Assembly: GCA_965153455.1 (NCBI GenBank) | Contig: OZ234502.1 | Span: 7,285,495-7,349,494 of the forward strand | Reading direction: 5' to 3' | Length of the DNA: 64,000 nt | Origin: Sphagnum compactum | Lineage: Eukaryota > Bryophyta > Sphagnopsida > Sphagnales | Shown here: in pieces, positions 45,775 through 59,685 of the stretch | How positions within the stretch are numbered: position 1 is the first letter of the stretch | Layout: every line of letters starts with the position of its first letter | Notes under the pieces: generated by a model | The model's input: the letters and a program-made list of their open reading frames with translations, nothing else | The model's database searches: none | Told to the model about the DNA's origin: nothing | Made by a program: the position numbers and the translations under genes

Positions 45775-48422
45775 AAATATGAGAAATTATGTCCATCAAA
45801 ACCTCATGGCTTGCAACTAGAGCTTTGTTTAGCAATAAATCTGCAATTATGTTGCAATTATCCCATCGAAATACGGGAAACTAGAAAATAAAATGCCACA
45901 TTAGAAATTTATGGAGTTTTATTGTAGTTACATATTAGTTTCAAGATGGACCCATATACATATGAATGTACACATCGTATATATGGTTTTGGTCAACCAT
46001 GTTTGACTTTGTTAACAAATTGCATGAAAGTCACATTTGACAACCTTAATATAAGTAGATTAACTAAAGAACTCATTAGTAACTTCTTTGCAATTACTTT
46101 ACAATTACTATATTGAATTTTTGTGCAACTACCCAATTATTAATTACAATAATAATAATATTTAATAATAATATTTAATATTACTTACTATTATTATTAT
46201 TACTATTATACAATAGTATCTAGATTCTAGATTAATAGTTAACATCATTACTTATTAACTATTATGGATTATAATAGTTAGTATACCTAGGAAATAAACA
46301 ATGTTAGGGTAAAAATGTTCATTGCCTATTCTTGGTTGCTAACTAAACAAATTTGGATCTTTATTGTTTATTGTTTATTTTGTGTGTTGTAAAGCATTAT
46401 GGGAATCCCAAGGTAAGTTCCACATTATATGTTTCAATTCCAAAGGAAAAATAACAACATAAAAGGAGCACAAAACATGTTGAAATCACATAGTATGTTC
46501 TTAAAGAAAATGAGGTTCTATTTTTAACCTCATCCCCGAGGGGCATTTAGTGTAAAGTTTGGGATTTATGTGCGTTAAATGACCATTTTTATGGGGGGTA
46601 TCAGATAATTGTCCAACCTATTTTTATCACCTGATTATCTAAATTTTTAATACATTCATAGTAAAGCCACCCTATATTAATTATAATCCATTATTTCATA
46701 TTGTTTCATAAATAGATAATTTGGTTATTTCAATAAAATGTACCCTTTTTTTAATTAATTAACTTATAATTTTTACCCAACAACCAATATATTGCACCTT
46801 ATATTTGTACTCACATATGTTTTACTTTTTTTATTAGTGTCCCCCTTAGGTTCATGTCTTCCTTGTGTCTTGTTCGTTTTTAGCAATTTAAAGTGCTAAG
46901 TGTGCACCAAGTTAAGATCTATATTAAATATTTGAATTCCAAAGGTAAAGGAACAACGTAAAAAAACCATAGATGACAAATGTGTTGAATATTAAAATGT
47001 GAATTCAGTTGTTGACCAAATATTGACCCCGCTTACTTTTGACAATATTATTTGGGCAAGTCCAAAGTATAATAAGCCATACCCAACTCCTTTGTTCCTT
47101 TCAACATGACAAGGACTTGAAATTGGAATTCGAGATGGCATGCGACCATTAATTTTATTGTTTAATCACATATTTGACTTGTACAATATATTTTTATAAT
47201 AAAATTTAGTTTTTTTGAATTTTAAACTTATATTTACATTTATCCAAGAGTTATTGGAAAGAAAATTGTAGATTCTGAATTTTATAATTTATTTATATAT
47301 CAATTCCAATGATGATCTAAAACCATGTAAAGTCCAATAATTATTCAATTTACATGAATATGAAAATTTTCCAAACAAACCTAGATTTAATTTTGATCAT
47401 TTTTTTGTGATTTATTCAAAACCTCAAGACTAATTATAAGTGTTTAATTAGTCCTTTTCCACCCTCAAATGTTAATATAATTGACTCATATTTTTATATG
47501 TCATTCTTGAATGTATATTACATCACACTATGTAGATTGTATGAAATTTTTTTATCTTAAATGAAGTTAAAAATTGACAAGTGTGTTATTCAGGAGTGGT
47601 TACACTTGCAATGGCTCATTATATTGCAGACTTACCCATTTTCTTCATTTTGTGTCATTTTTGAACAATATAAATACTTGTGGTTGTGCAAAATCAAAGT
47701 CGATAAAACTCTTTTGCATTTCATTATCAAAAGGATAATTAAATATTTGTTCATTGGCCTATTTTATAATAGTTGAAAATGAGTTACAATTAAAATATAA
47801 CTAATTTTTTAATCCCATATTGTTTGTCCTACCTTTCAAATTTATAAAATTTATAAATAAATGCACTAGGAATATTAAAAAACAAGTGACATTCAAAATA
47901 AGCCAATAAAAAAAGGTTTGGCTTTAAAGGTTAAACCCAAATAAAATAAGATTATCCCAAATGAGCTACCTACCTATTTACCTAGCTACCTATTGACCTT
48001 AAAATGTCATGTGTCAACATCTTATTGGCCCTAAGTTGAATGACTTAAATTAAATTAATACAATTTTTAATATCAAAATAATTTAAAAATTGCCATGTGT
48101 TCATTGATGATTTGTCAGGACATTATTGCCACATCAGCACATTGTTGCCTATGTAGTTACATAGTATTTACAACATAGTGGTACAATAATTGCAATGTAA
48201 TGGCACAATAGTTACAATGTAGTGGCACAATAATTGCAATGATCTAGTTGCAACATATTTCAACAAGTTACATATATGGTGAGTTGTGCCACTCCAATTC
48301 TAACAATTGTCCGATAACATTCAAGTTATAGAAATACACTAAGTTGCATGTGGTCAATAGAACTCAAAATTGTTAAAACTTAATTGCAAGCCTAGTTGCA
48401 GAACATTTCTTTTCTCATTGTG
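45775..48422. mobile_element. Degenerate CACTA-like element inside the gypsy pol
   Basis: The left end (…TATGAGAAATTATG…CTTGCAACTA) aligns with the left end of the complete element at 41279, with the initial CAC changed. The right end reads TTTCTCATTGTG, a CACTATGAG relative with one change. Inside, ACCATGTTTGACTTT (near 45996) and the TTGCAACT-type motifs are shared with 41279-43869. AAT next to both ends is a likely 3-bp target duplication. Removing it rejoins the integrase core coding text. Edges are uncertain by a few bases. Confidence 0.75.
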
Positions 48423-50170
48423 AATGTTTAATAATAGGCCATGGTACCTATATATGTTGTCAAATTTTTTTTTGTGATACCTTCACTTGTCACAATTTAG
48501 GTGGTTAGTATAAAATGTGCCATATTTGTCAACTAATTGATCACCACAAGAATGGAGTCATAAGACTTGGAACATGAAAAACCTATGATCAACTCCATAA
48601 AAAGAGATGACCATGGATTTTCAACAACTAGGAGTGGTTGTAATAAACCATATGGCTAATCTACCATGGTGTTTTCATTTGCACACACAAACTTCCACAT
48701 TTGTGACCACAAAAATTCCCTTGAAATAAATTTATTGATTTTGTTGATTCCAAAATGTCTTACAAATGAAAGGTCATGATGAGAATTTGGAGGATGTGTA
48801 ATTGTGTTAACCTTGGTGGAACATAAAAAAGTCCCAAGTGTAATAAATTGAGCTTTTAGATTATTTGAAATCATAAATGTCTTCGTCATCATTTTATGAG
48901 GTAAACATTGTTTCAAGTTCTTTGTGATTTAAGAATCTTCTTGTAGGTTGTTCCATATTTGTTCAATGAATTTCTTGTCTATAGAACTAAATTAGTTTTT
49001 ATTAACATAAGACACAATTGTTATCACTCCAAAAGGATTGAAAATTTTGGGTGAAAAACACCACTAATTTATTTTAGGGTGAGATATGAACAATGTGATA
49101 ATGCATATGGCTTCCTTCATTGGCTTCTTGTACAATAAATGACTATGAAGTCAAAACAATTAAGAAACATGTTCCATCTTATTTGGTTGACGACTGAGTA
49201 TTTGAAAATTCATAAAATATTCAAGGTTTTTGTGGTTAATGTAAACTATGACTATGTGTTGAGTTCTTTCAAACAAGTGGTTTCTTTAAATGCGTTGACA
49301 ATAACCAAAAGTTTTTTGTCATGAATTTCATAATTTATTTCAATCACTAAGAATTTCTTTGAATGGAATCCAATAAGATGTAATTGTTCATCACTCCTAA
49401 TGCATATTCAAATAACATGGCATGAAAATTGAAATTTGACACATCTCCTTCAAGAAAAAATAATTTGATGGGTTTGCATGAATTTGTATGGGAGTTTTGA
49501 TGAAAACATTTTTTAATGTAATTTGAAAGCTTTTGTAACATTTTCATCCCACTTCAATTTGTCCTTGCATGTAAATTGTGTTAAAATAACAACAATCTTT
49601 GAATAGTCTTTTATAAAAATTTGATAAAAGCTTATAAATCTTAAGAAACATTGGACATTGCAAATTGGAAATGGGATTTACTAATCAATGATGGTCTAAA
49701 TTGTATTCAAGTCCATTGACAAACCATTGTTAGAAATGATGTAGTTCAACAACTCTACTTTTGATTGATAAAAAAACCATTTTCCAATTTGAAATCACTA
49801 TGACAAATCATGGTTTTTAAAAGGTTCACGTTGATTAATTTGTCATTTTTTACTAATGGACATGTACATTTTGACTAAAGGCAGAGGGTTTGAATGACAC
49901 ATGTAATTTTTTATTAATCAATTTGACTATAATGATTTATTTGACTAGATACATCTAATCAAATTATACAACTTTAATCAAAATGGCTAATGGTTTGTAG
50001 TCAACTGAAACATTTAGTCAAGATGAACATTTTAAAACTATATTTTATTAGAGGATTTACAATCAAGTTAGTGAAGTTGAAGTTTATTTATTACTTAAAA
50101 CTATCATATACATGTGCCCACATAATCCAAATCCAATCATACAACTTGTACATTAATTTTGCTAATAAAG
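48423..50170 (-). pseudogene. Ty3/gypsy chromovirus pol: RT, RNase H and integrase N-terminus
   Basis: Minus strand, right to left. The end of reverse transcriptase reads KCDFKLE and QCFLRFINFYQIFIKDYSK (about 49800-49600). RNase H follows: FFLEGDVSNFNF, HSKKFLVIEINYEIHDKKLL and VYINHKNLEYFM (about 49470-49200), where the family TDH is INH. The integrase zinc-binding region reads HFGINKINKFISREFLW (about 48790-48690), and the core start reads KPYGLLQPLLVVENPWSS and YDSILVVIN (about 48660-48520). The part right of 49900 should hold the RT catalytic core but is too decayed to read well. Decay exceeds that of any DNA transposon in the window. Confidence 0.88.
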
Positions 50171-52700
50171 CTACGTGAAACTAAGGTCTCTAAAAGAAAT
50201 TGCAAATTCTAATCACTTGAAAATAAAGTTGCATCCAATCTTTTAAAATTTTTATGTGGGGTAGAGAACCATTGAGTGTATTTTTTTGTGACAGATTTTC
50301 GCCACCTTTTGAAAAATATGGAAAAGAAATTATGTCACAAATTCCTTGTTCTCTTGAAACAAATTCGTCAGAAAACGAAAAAATTACTCAAAAATCATCA
50401 AATTTTTACACAAGATGAAAGGGTGCTTAAGATTTTCTACTTTCACTTTTTAATATAGCCAAATTTGGCTAAATATACTCATGGATGATCACCACTTGAC
50501 CAACATCACAAAATTGCCGAAGAAAAACACTGTACTGACACCAATGGTGATGCATGAAATCTTTAATCTACCATAAACACATCTAAGTCCACAATTTCAG
50601 AAATCAGACAATTGAATCCCATGATCTTTAGTATGTCTTGGTCCATTGTCTAAATTAACCTTAATGCAACGAAATGAAGACAATTGCACCTATCCTAGAT
50701 CATTAATGGAGCATATTATGCATCCCAATTTACTAAGTCCCAGTCAACATGTGTCCCAGGGCGAGTTACATCCTGCCAAATCATTCCAAATAGTATACCA
50801 AATTACTAAGTTTAAGGCTTGGTTAAAATCATATTTTTGTTATCTAAACACATGAATTTAGTTTACCAAGGTTCATGCTAGTCTAATGTGTAACATTGGA
50901 CACTATTTCTCTTCTCATGATGGTCTCAGGGATTCAACTTACACTCTTCCCTTTTCACAAACCAAGTAACCAAATAAACTAGAGCTGTAAATCCAAGGTT
51001 TGGTATGTGGAAACAAGGCAAAAGAAAAGGCCACCAAATTTGGAATGCCAGCAGTAACCTTGACAAATATATACAATAATATTGAGTTTGTTGAGCACTG
51101 AGTGAGATGGTCAAGAGACAATGACAACAATGCCTTGTAATCATAGGGTGACGTAGCTGGCTTACACTAAAGCTTTCTCTTTGGAGGTGGGTCCTTTGAG
51201 GGTCATTGATTCACAGGACATTAAGCTTGATGCCTGGACAACAGACACAGATATGCGAAGTGGGTTGGAACTTGGAACTCCGTCCTAAAGAGACCAAATA
51301 AGAGCTTCTTAGAAGGCTAGTTTGACCTACATGCAATCGTGGAGATGCTCATGAGAAAGATTGGCAAGGGTGAGGCTTGAGCCCCACACAATTCTGACAA
51401 TATTTTGATGAACCATGCTTCAGAAACTCACACCATAAGCAGAGATGTACTTGGGTTTTCTTTGTGATCTGGGTAGTACCTGAAGTGAACCTGGCTCCCA
51501 GAAAAGCCAATCACAGATGTCAAATTGTCAAGATATAACTACAAACATCAGAGTACTAGTAGGACATGCTAAATTTGTGAAGGACAGTTATATCCGGGTG
51601 TGTGGGGGAAGGAGGGTGGATGATCATCAGTGTAAGGGTTAAAAACTTTATTCAAATATTTATGAGCTAGGTAAACCCTAAAGGTACACAGGCTTTAGAA
51701 AAGTTCCAATCTTGGTAAGGTTAAGGATATATGCCAGTGTTGGGCAAGTATATGGACCTTGTATACCAATATGGTAATGGTATACAGATTTTTGGCTTTA
51801 TGTCTCACTATGTGCTAATTTGAATGTAAGTAATATTGAGGAGACCAATATCAAAAAGTATTGAACATGAATACTAATATTATGTGAAGAACCCAACATG
51901 GCTTTAAGTTTTTACATTTTAATTTTGAAATCAATTATAATATAATAAATAGTCACTGTAAAGTTTTTAGAGTCACTGTTAACATTGGAAACAACCACCC
52001 ACTTCTTGATTCATGCCCATCCCTGATCTGAAATTACACATTATTGCATATCTTGCATGTTGAGAATCAAATTCATGACAAGGTATATAACCATCTTTAT
52101 TTTAAAACTTATAAATACCAACCCCCTCATTGTGTACCCTCACCTCTAACTCATACTAACCCCACAACAAAGGATTCAACTGAAAGTAACATACCACATC
52201 CGCTATCAACTAGTTTGGCATATAATATTACCCCTTTAACTCTCATATGCACCTAGTCCAACTATTGACACCAATACTTTATAATCAAATACCTACCAAA
52301 CTAGTCTAGTCCTTAATACCATTACCTATGTATCATGTTATACATACAAGCCAACAAACAAGATACTTGCCAACATTGGAATATGCACTTTACAAAATTA
52401 TCACTCCATGGAAGGGAAAATGTAATGACCAAAACTAAAATGAATCCATCTTAGCCAAGTGCACACCTTGCAAAACATGTGAATCCTAATATACAATCTA
52501 TAGATGATTGTTGCATATGACCCTCTCATGACTACCCTTAAGACAATTACCCATCTTGAAGGTAAACCTCAGATATGCAGCAGCTGGATGGAATAAAAGT
52601 ATGGTAACTCTGAAATGTTTGCTACTTGGGTGGAGGAATTAAAGGGGTAGAAGAAAAATTTCACACTATCTGGTAGGGTATATATTTATCCTATACCAGT
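50171..52700. other. No recognised gene
   Basis: Frames at 50276-50458, 50646-50855 and 50926-51144 show no family features. It may include the gag region or long terminal repeat of the gypsy element, but I cannot demonstrate this. Confidence 0.35.
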
Positions 52701-52719
52701 GTTTGGTGGTTACTTAGTT

Positions 52720-54900
52720 TGGAGAGTTAGAACCACCAGTTCCAGTTCGTAAAAATCAAACCAGAACCAGGTCTGATTTTTGGAATCAGTTCCAGAATCA
52801 GAAATAGAATTTCTATTTCTGAAGAAAGGGATTCCCAGTTCCATTTATGTGTGGAACCAAAAATGATATTTTTGGGAAAAAGACAAGAACCTAGGGCTAA
52901 CCAGAATTTAACTATCAGTTAACTGCCAGTTCATGTGTGGGTTGCATAGAACTAGACTGAACTTGGGTCTGATTTTCAGAACCAGAAATCCAATTTCTTT
53001 TAAAGAACCACACCCAAAGCTGAATTCTCCATTTCATTTATGTGTAAAATTGAAACCAAAATTGTTCTAATTTATTTTTCAGAACCCAAACTGGAGGTAA
53101 GTAAAGAACCGCACAATACAGGTATCTACCATGAGTGTCCAGTTGGAAGACCTGGAAGACCTACCCGGCAACACAACACAGCTACACCCATTTATACTCA
53201 ACTTAACTTATTGCAGCTGACATTCTGAACATACAAATGAGATACAATCCCTAGATAGAATCCAAGCATTTGCAACTGATTCTAAGTGGGGCATGGTGAG
53301 GGCACTTACAATAGGATTAATCAAAATACTCCAAATATCTCCATCCATGCCTCTATTTAGGCCCCTCTTACAGTATTTACTGCATTTGACATACAGTGTT
53401 AATTATTTCCTCATCCAGATTCCCCACACATAAACACCAAAGAATTGATAGTATTAAGTGAGAAATTATTTTAATGTCACACCCTCTGCGGCCATAACTA
53501 TGGCCAACCAATAAAAAGTAGTAAATTTCTTGTACTAGAGCTGCTTTGGAGATCATTTTATCTTTGCATTTACAGGTCCAAACTTAATTTTAGGCTATGT
53601 GAAGTACTTCATCCAAAGTACTGTGTACTTGCCATCATACTAATGCCAGTGAAGATGCTCAAGGACTTGAGACTAAGAATCAAACACACCCCTGAAATCT
53701 AGACATTCTGATTCAATATGTCAAATTTGAACATCCACATACATAGAATTATTGGAGATGGAGTTCAATTTGTTTGTTCTGTTGTGAACTTGCACTGTCG
53801 ACAAAGAAAGAGAGAATTGTCTTATGCAATCCAGTTATCTGGCACACTGATTGAAACAACAAACTTCACATATGGGTGACCTTGGTTTCTTGAGATTGGA
53901 TTTAAAGCTTTTGTCTTCCCTCTGCCTTTACAAAAAAAAAGTAAAAACACCATGAGAATCACACTCAAAGACTAGACTGCATACAAATGCAAAGTATTCC
54001 CCTATGTTCCTACAGTAATAGGGTGGTACTAAAGTTTTGCACTAACATCTTCTACAAATGTTCAAGAGGAAATTGATTCCGATGTGGTTTGCTATATGAC
54101 ATTCTTGTACTTGGCAGATCTTTGAGAGTAAGGCTTGGAAATTGGAGAGATCTTGGTTTTGATATTGAATTAAATTGATTTTGGTTTGATCTTGTTTATT
54201 TGGGATGTTCAAGTAAAAATTATGACCTGTCCTGTACATTTTGTTGGACTTCAAATGTGTCTTCAATATTGTTTGGGTTGCAAACAATCATGTGCCAGTC
54301 ACCTATTCATAATAGGTGATTGAGGAACCACTACTGAACATTGTAAGGGCAAGAAAATTACACTGGTCCATGGGAAGATGTTTGGGTGCCATTCAATCTT
54401 GAACACATATCCACAGCTAATCCAGAGTGACGTGAAAGAAAAATGAAGGAACTACACAAAACAAAACAGAACAGTACAAGGGAGTAAGGTGTCAAGCTCT
54501 GTAACCTAGAAATTTGAGCTTGGTCTGTAGTAAGTACAGATAGACAAGGTAACTGGAACTAATGATGGTATATTTACCCGTGATGTGCAGTTATTTGAAT
54601 TTTTAAAGAATCACTGGTTCTGGGTTTTAAAATATTTCAGAATCAATGAACTTCTAGTTCTGGTTCTTTGGAAAAAAATCGGAATCAAAGAACTGCCAGT
54701 CCTGGTTATTTCAAAGACCTTAAAGGACCTGTGGTTTTCATGAAAGAACCAGTAAAGAACTGGTGGGTTTTAGAGCTAGTTATTTGATTTTTTCAATTTT
54801 TGAGAACCATGTTTACATACCAGAAATGTTTATTTGATTTTTTGAGAATCACAGTTATGGGTCCAGAGAACCATCCTGATACCCACTGAGATCAGTTCCT
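52720..54900. repeat. Two blocks rich in AGAACCAGTTCC-type words
   Basis: At 52720-53010 GAACCA, CCAGTTCC and TTTCTATTTCTG words recur. At 54590-54900 the opposite orientation dominates (TTCTGGTTCTTTGG, AGAACTGGTG). The DNA between them (53011-54589) has no recognised feature. Confidence 0.45.
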
Positions 54901-56827
54901 GCTTATGATAACCGCCCCATATTGAATTTATGTGCTTTTCAATATAACCATTTTCTGGGGCTCACAACTCTGGAGCTTGTTCTCTTCCATTAGCCTACCA
55001 GAATTCCAGTTCTGCTTCTGCATTAAATTGGTTCCTCAATGAGAAGGTAGAGCGGTTGTGCCAACCCTCTCCTAGAGGTTTGACCCGTAGGTGACACATG
55101 GATTTTAGTGACTTCACTACCCTCAGCATAGTTGGGTTGTTTGACATAAATAAACTATAGCATGGCTCAGCGGCGAATTAAATCAACAACCACTTTCAAG
55201 GTGACCATGAATTCCAACCACTTGGCCTATTGACTTAGACTCCACATGAAGACATGTAGATTCCTTTCCTTGCAGTTGTGAGTGCTTGCTTGCAAGCCGT
55301 TGCTTTCCAAAAACACTTTGTTTGTTAGGGGAGGGAAGAAGAAGGGGATGGTTTAATAGGTAACACCCCATCAGGTAGCTGCATGATTACATTAGTGAAC
55401 AAGGTTGGTGCAATACACTAAAGCTCAAAAGCAAATAATGGTGCATGTCTGTGTTTTGACTCAGCACTCTGGATACAAGTGTTTACCACTTGTCTACTCT
55501 CATAGTCATAGTGTGTAGGGCCCCTTAACGAGCACAAACCATCCCTCTCTGGAGAATCTGTACTACTCCCTGACCTAGAGTGTAAGAAGGGGTTTATATC
55601 TGAAGGAAACGTTTTACATGCACAAAAGAGTTCAAGCACAACCCGGCACATTGAAATGGCACTTGGAAGTCATTAAACATGTAGTCACTACCTATAGAGT
55701 GATGTCATTTGATGTTGTGTTCATTCATCCATATCCATCCAGTATTTTGTGTTGGTGTTAGGTTGGCTATGTGCTGTGTTCAATTTCTTTAAAATACTCT
55801 TTATTGGATCGACTTATGTATCAAGTGGAATTGAGCTCTAGATTGTGGACATAGATGCTTAGACATCAGTTAGTTGAAATATTGTTATATGCCTTGATTG
55901 GGTATACCTATTGTCCTTTCTGTATAGGGTAACAGCCTCAAAGAGGGGCATTTCTGAAATAGGCACTCCTTGATGGAAGTGCCCCTTGGCTCCACCTAGC
56001 GTGGGCGTTTATTTCGGCAACGCTCCGCTCCAAGGTCGTTACCCAACATAGTGCACTGGCAGAAATTATTTTATGCTGATACCCAGTGGGTATCTCCACC
56101 CCCCACCCCATTTAAAAAACAAAATGCAGGGCCCTCCACATACACTAGAAATATTACAACTTTAATCAGTTTTTTGATTGCTATTGCTGAGGCTAAATTA
56201 CTGACATCCTAGTTATACTCAAAGAACATTCTAACCTTTTTGGATGTAATGGATTTTAATATTAGAACTTATTTTTTCTGCTCTATTCCAATTCATAGGG
56301 GCACTTTTTCTTTTATTTTATTCATTTTATAAATTTTTGATGTAGTTGAAGTGGCGATTATCCATAATAAAATCTAGCCAATTTTGGCTATAAACAGAAA
56401 GTAAAAAAAATTGATCATAATTCTTCTATAATTTTCCCTACCTTGCTGGAACCTACTGTGCAGATGTGGTGACTTGTTTTTTTTTATTTTGGTGCATTCA
56501 ATGGGTCATTTTCTACAATTAGAAAAAATCCTCTGTATAGGTTGAAGTTTGTTTTTTTCAGGTCAAAAAATTGTGAAATTTCACCCAAGAAAAATGGGAG
56601 TATAAGTTAGTCAACTGAATGGCCGATGTATTTGGAGATTTTTCTTGGTTCATCTTTCCAAAGATCTTGATGACCCTAGAAAAACCATCTCCAGACCTTT
56701 CATCAACAAAGGTACCCAGGTGGGTGCTAGTTCACCTTGGCCCTAGAAAGCGCAGCATACCACAGTGACTGGAGCAAGTTGGACATGGTTGACATTAGAA
56801 CCATACTGCATCTTTTACAACATTGAA
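54901..56827. other. No recognised gene
   Basis: Frames on the minus strand at 55183-55371 and 55418-55651 look featureless. A GGTACCCAGGTGGGTGC motif at about 56711 recurs as GGTACCCACTTGGGTGC at about 59346, both followed by a TTCAC..TGGCC block, pointing to a dispersed repeat. Confidence 0.35.
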
Positions 56828-57000
56828 TAAGTTTTTAAAAATTGTGTCATTACAGATAATTTGTAATTTGGGTAGTATGCAGAATAAGTTTAAAAAATCG
56901 TGTCATTACAGATAATTTGTAATTTGGGTAGTATGCAGAATAAGTTAAAAAAAATTGTGTCATTACAGATAATTTGTAATTTGGGTAGTATGCGCCATAA
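56828..57000. repeat. Three tandem copies of a 56-57-bp unit
   Basis: GTCATTACAGATAATTTG followed by TAATTTGGGTAGTATGC occurs three times, with the shared C of GTCATT at 56848, 56904 and 56961. Confidence 0.93.
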
Positions 57001-59685
57001 CCTAATGTCAAATTATAGTAGTATATCCCACAATAAACACCACATGCATTGTTATGTATCAAGTCACAAAGTTTATCCACACGTGTCATGAGCAACCACC
57101 TTTTGTGTGGCAAAAACCACATTCTCTTGTAGTGAAACCTATGGTGTTGAGAAGGGGCTGTGTCATGCCAGCTGCTTTGGCATCAAAGTTTCTAAATATG
57201 AGCTATACATATGATTATAATACTTCAATTTCAAATTGAGTAGGGCTGATTGAAAGGTTGAGTGCTATAGTCGACCAACCTGGATTGAAAGCCACACACT
57301 TCATATTAGTGGATTATTTTTTGCAGATAGTTGCTACTGTTGCATTGGTGAATAACATTCTCACTGAAAGGTTGGTGAATTGGATTTTGTGTGCTGTATA
57401 AAGCATGTCGGCCTAATCATTCAACCTCAAACTTCCTTCTCTAAGTTCTCTTTGCTTCTTGATTCTGTGAAGCAAAATGCTATCCCCCTCCCCCACCCAA
57501 ATTACATTGCTAGTTAGAACAATCTTCAGCATTTACACAACAGTGCGCACTACTAACCGGTTCCATAATTGAAAGTATATCAACTTTGAATTTCATTTGA
57601 CAGATATCAGTAATGAAACTTGGAAACAGAGATGGTACCTAATAGTGATTTTCAATTCAATTTTTTAGTGTAGTCAAAGTGGTAATCATCCACTAGAAGA
57701 TTTAGTCAAATTTGGCTATACACTATAAACAAGATATGAAAGTAAAATATTTGAACATCCTATATTTTTGGCTACCTAACATAACCTAGTACAGAAGTCT
57801 GGTGGTTTTCAGATTTATTTTCTGAGAATATGGAAATAGAAACCCCCAAAACTCTAGGGTTTGAATTGATTGTTTGGCAATCAAGACATTTTGTTATGAA
57901 TAATGCATAGTTACCTACCTGGAAGATATATAACAAGCACAATGGGGAAACAGCTGCAACTGATACCTACATTTTGGATGACATGATTGGCCACATGTTT
58001 TATTTTCACCTCTATAGCCAATAATAGAAGATTGAACTCAAGGGTTTTTTTTTGGTCAATTTTGTGGTTTCACAAGTTCAATTCTTTCCATATTTTAAGC
58101 AATTTTTTTGGAAATTTACAGTCAAAAACGAAAATTTCCAAAATATTCTAATTTTTTTTGTCTCCTCAATGAGAAAATTTGCCAGAATAAAAAACACTGA
58201 TTGTGCTGTGCTTTGAGTTTATAGCATTTTGGCTATGTCCAAGGTAAAATATGGTGAAGGGACTAGAAGTTCATCCTTTATTCCTCATGCTACTTTGCTA
58301 GTGCACCTCATTTTTGGATCTGTTCTCAGGCAGTCCACAAAAGAAAATTCCTATCAATTCCAAATCGCGAGGCCATCAATTGCAATCACATGTGAAATTG
58401 AGGGAACTTGGTCTCTAGCATTATCATTGAACAAATGAACACATACAACTAATCAATCATTGTGATGTGTTCAATTATAAAACACCATGTGGAACGTGGA
58501 TATGGCGCATATGTGCAATCCAGTCGGCTAGATATTCCCAACTTACTGAATGCTCTACGCTTTCTTATCTTTATGGTTGTATTGACCACCCTTATGTCTT
58601 GGGAAAGGAAAATGATAGTGCTCTTGTCTTCTGCTTAGGTTCTCTATTTACAATAAAATGCATGGGTTTGGTACTAGGGTATTCTCTCTTCCAATTCAAT
58701 CTAGTGTATTGGGATTACAATTTTCCTCTTTCTAACTTTTCCATGAATCAATACAGAATTATTATGTGGAACTTATGACATATCACATGTGGATGGGTCA
58801 ACAATTTTTTGGATGACCTGGCCATCAAACTGCCTTCGATTTGAGTTCCTTGGCTAGTATTTTATTTCTAGTATACAGACATTTTCTGACTTCTTATATT
58901 AGATTTAGAGGAAATTCTTGGAATTTGACATACAGCCTTTTGTAATTTTCTGTTTATCATTTATTGGAATTTAGAAGGAATCTATCATTGAACTTTCATT
59001 TCACCCCAAACAAGAGTTTGTTGGTACTGCTGTCCAGGTGTTGTTTAAAGAGAAACCAAAGGTCAACTACATGTGCCTGAGTAACATGATAATAGAATTC
59101 TGCCAAATTAGACAACAAATGCCATGGAAACAATACGAGTACACTCAGTCGCTCGAGTGTTGGGTGGGTATGTTGAGTGTTGGGTGAAACAGCACCCACA
59201 TTGGCACCATGGTAAAAATTCCTAAATCTATTTCAAAATAATACAAATATCCCATGCTCAGACTAAATCAGGGTCTCTGAGTTCAAATCTAACTTTTTTT
59301 TGTGCTTAATATAGCCACTAAGATGCCTTCCTCTAAATGGCAATGGTACCCACTTGGGTGCCAGGGTTCACTCTGGCCTGTATGTTGATTATAATGTATT
59401 AGCCAGCTAAGGAATCAGGATAAACATAATTGAAATATATATATATCAGTCTAGTAAAGCCTGTAACACATCCAACACAGAGTGTTGATTATTTTCCCAT
59501 CCTCACCCATAAATATGAAAATTTGTAACTTGACAGACTATTTAAATGCCACCACTTAGGCCAATCATTTTGGCCAGCCAAACGAAAGCAGTCATTTTCC
59601 TTCACTTCTTTTGGAGATCAACTTATTATGTACATATTTATGAGTGCAAATGAGAGCATAAAGCTGATCCAAACATTACATATAG
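57001..59685. other. No recognised gene
   Basis: Frames such as 58229-58438 and 58467-58778 do not resemble a known family. Part of 59340-59640 resembles 53370-53560 (CAG.GTT.ATTATTT..CATCC and TTTTGGAGATCA blocks), again a dispersed repeat. Confidence 0.35.
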
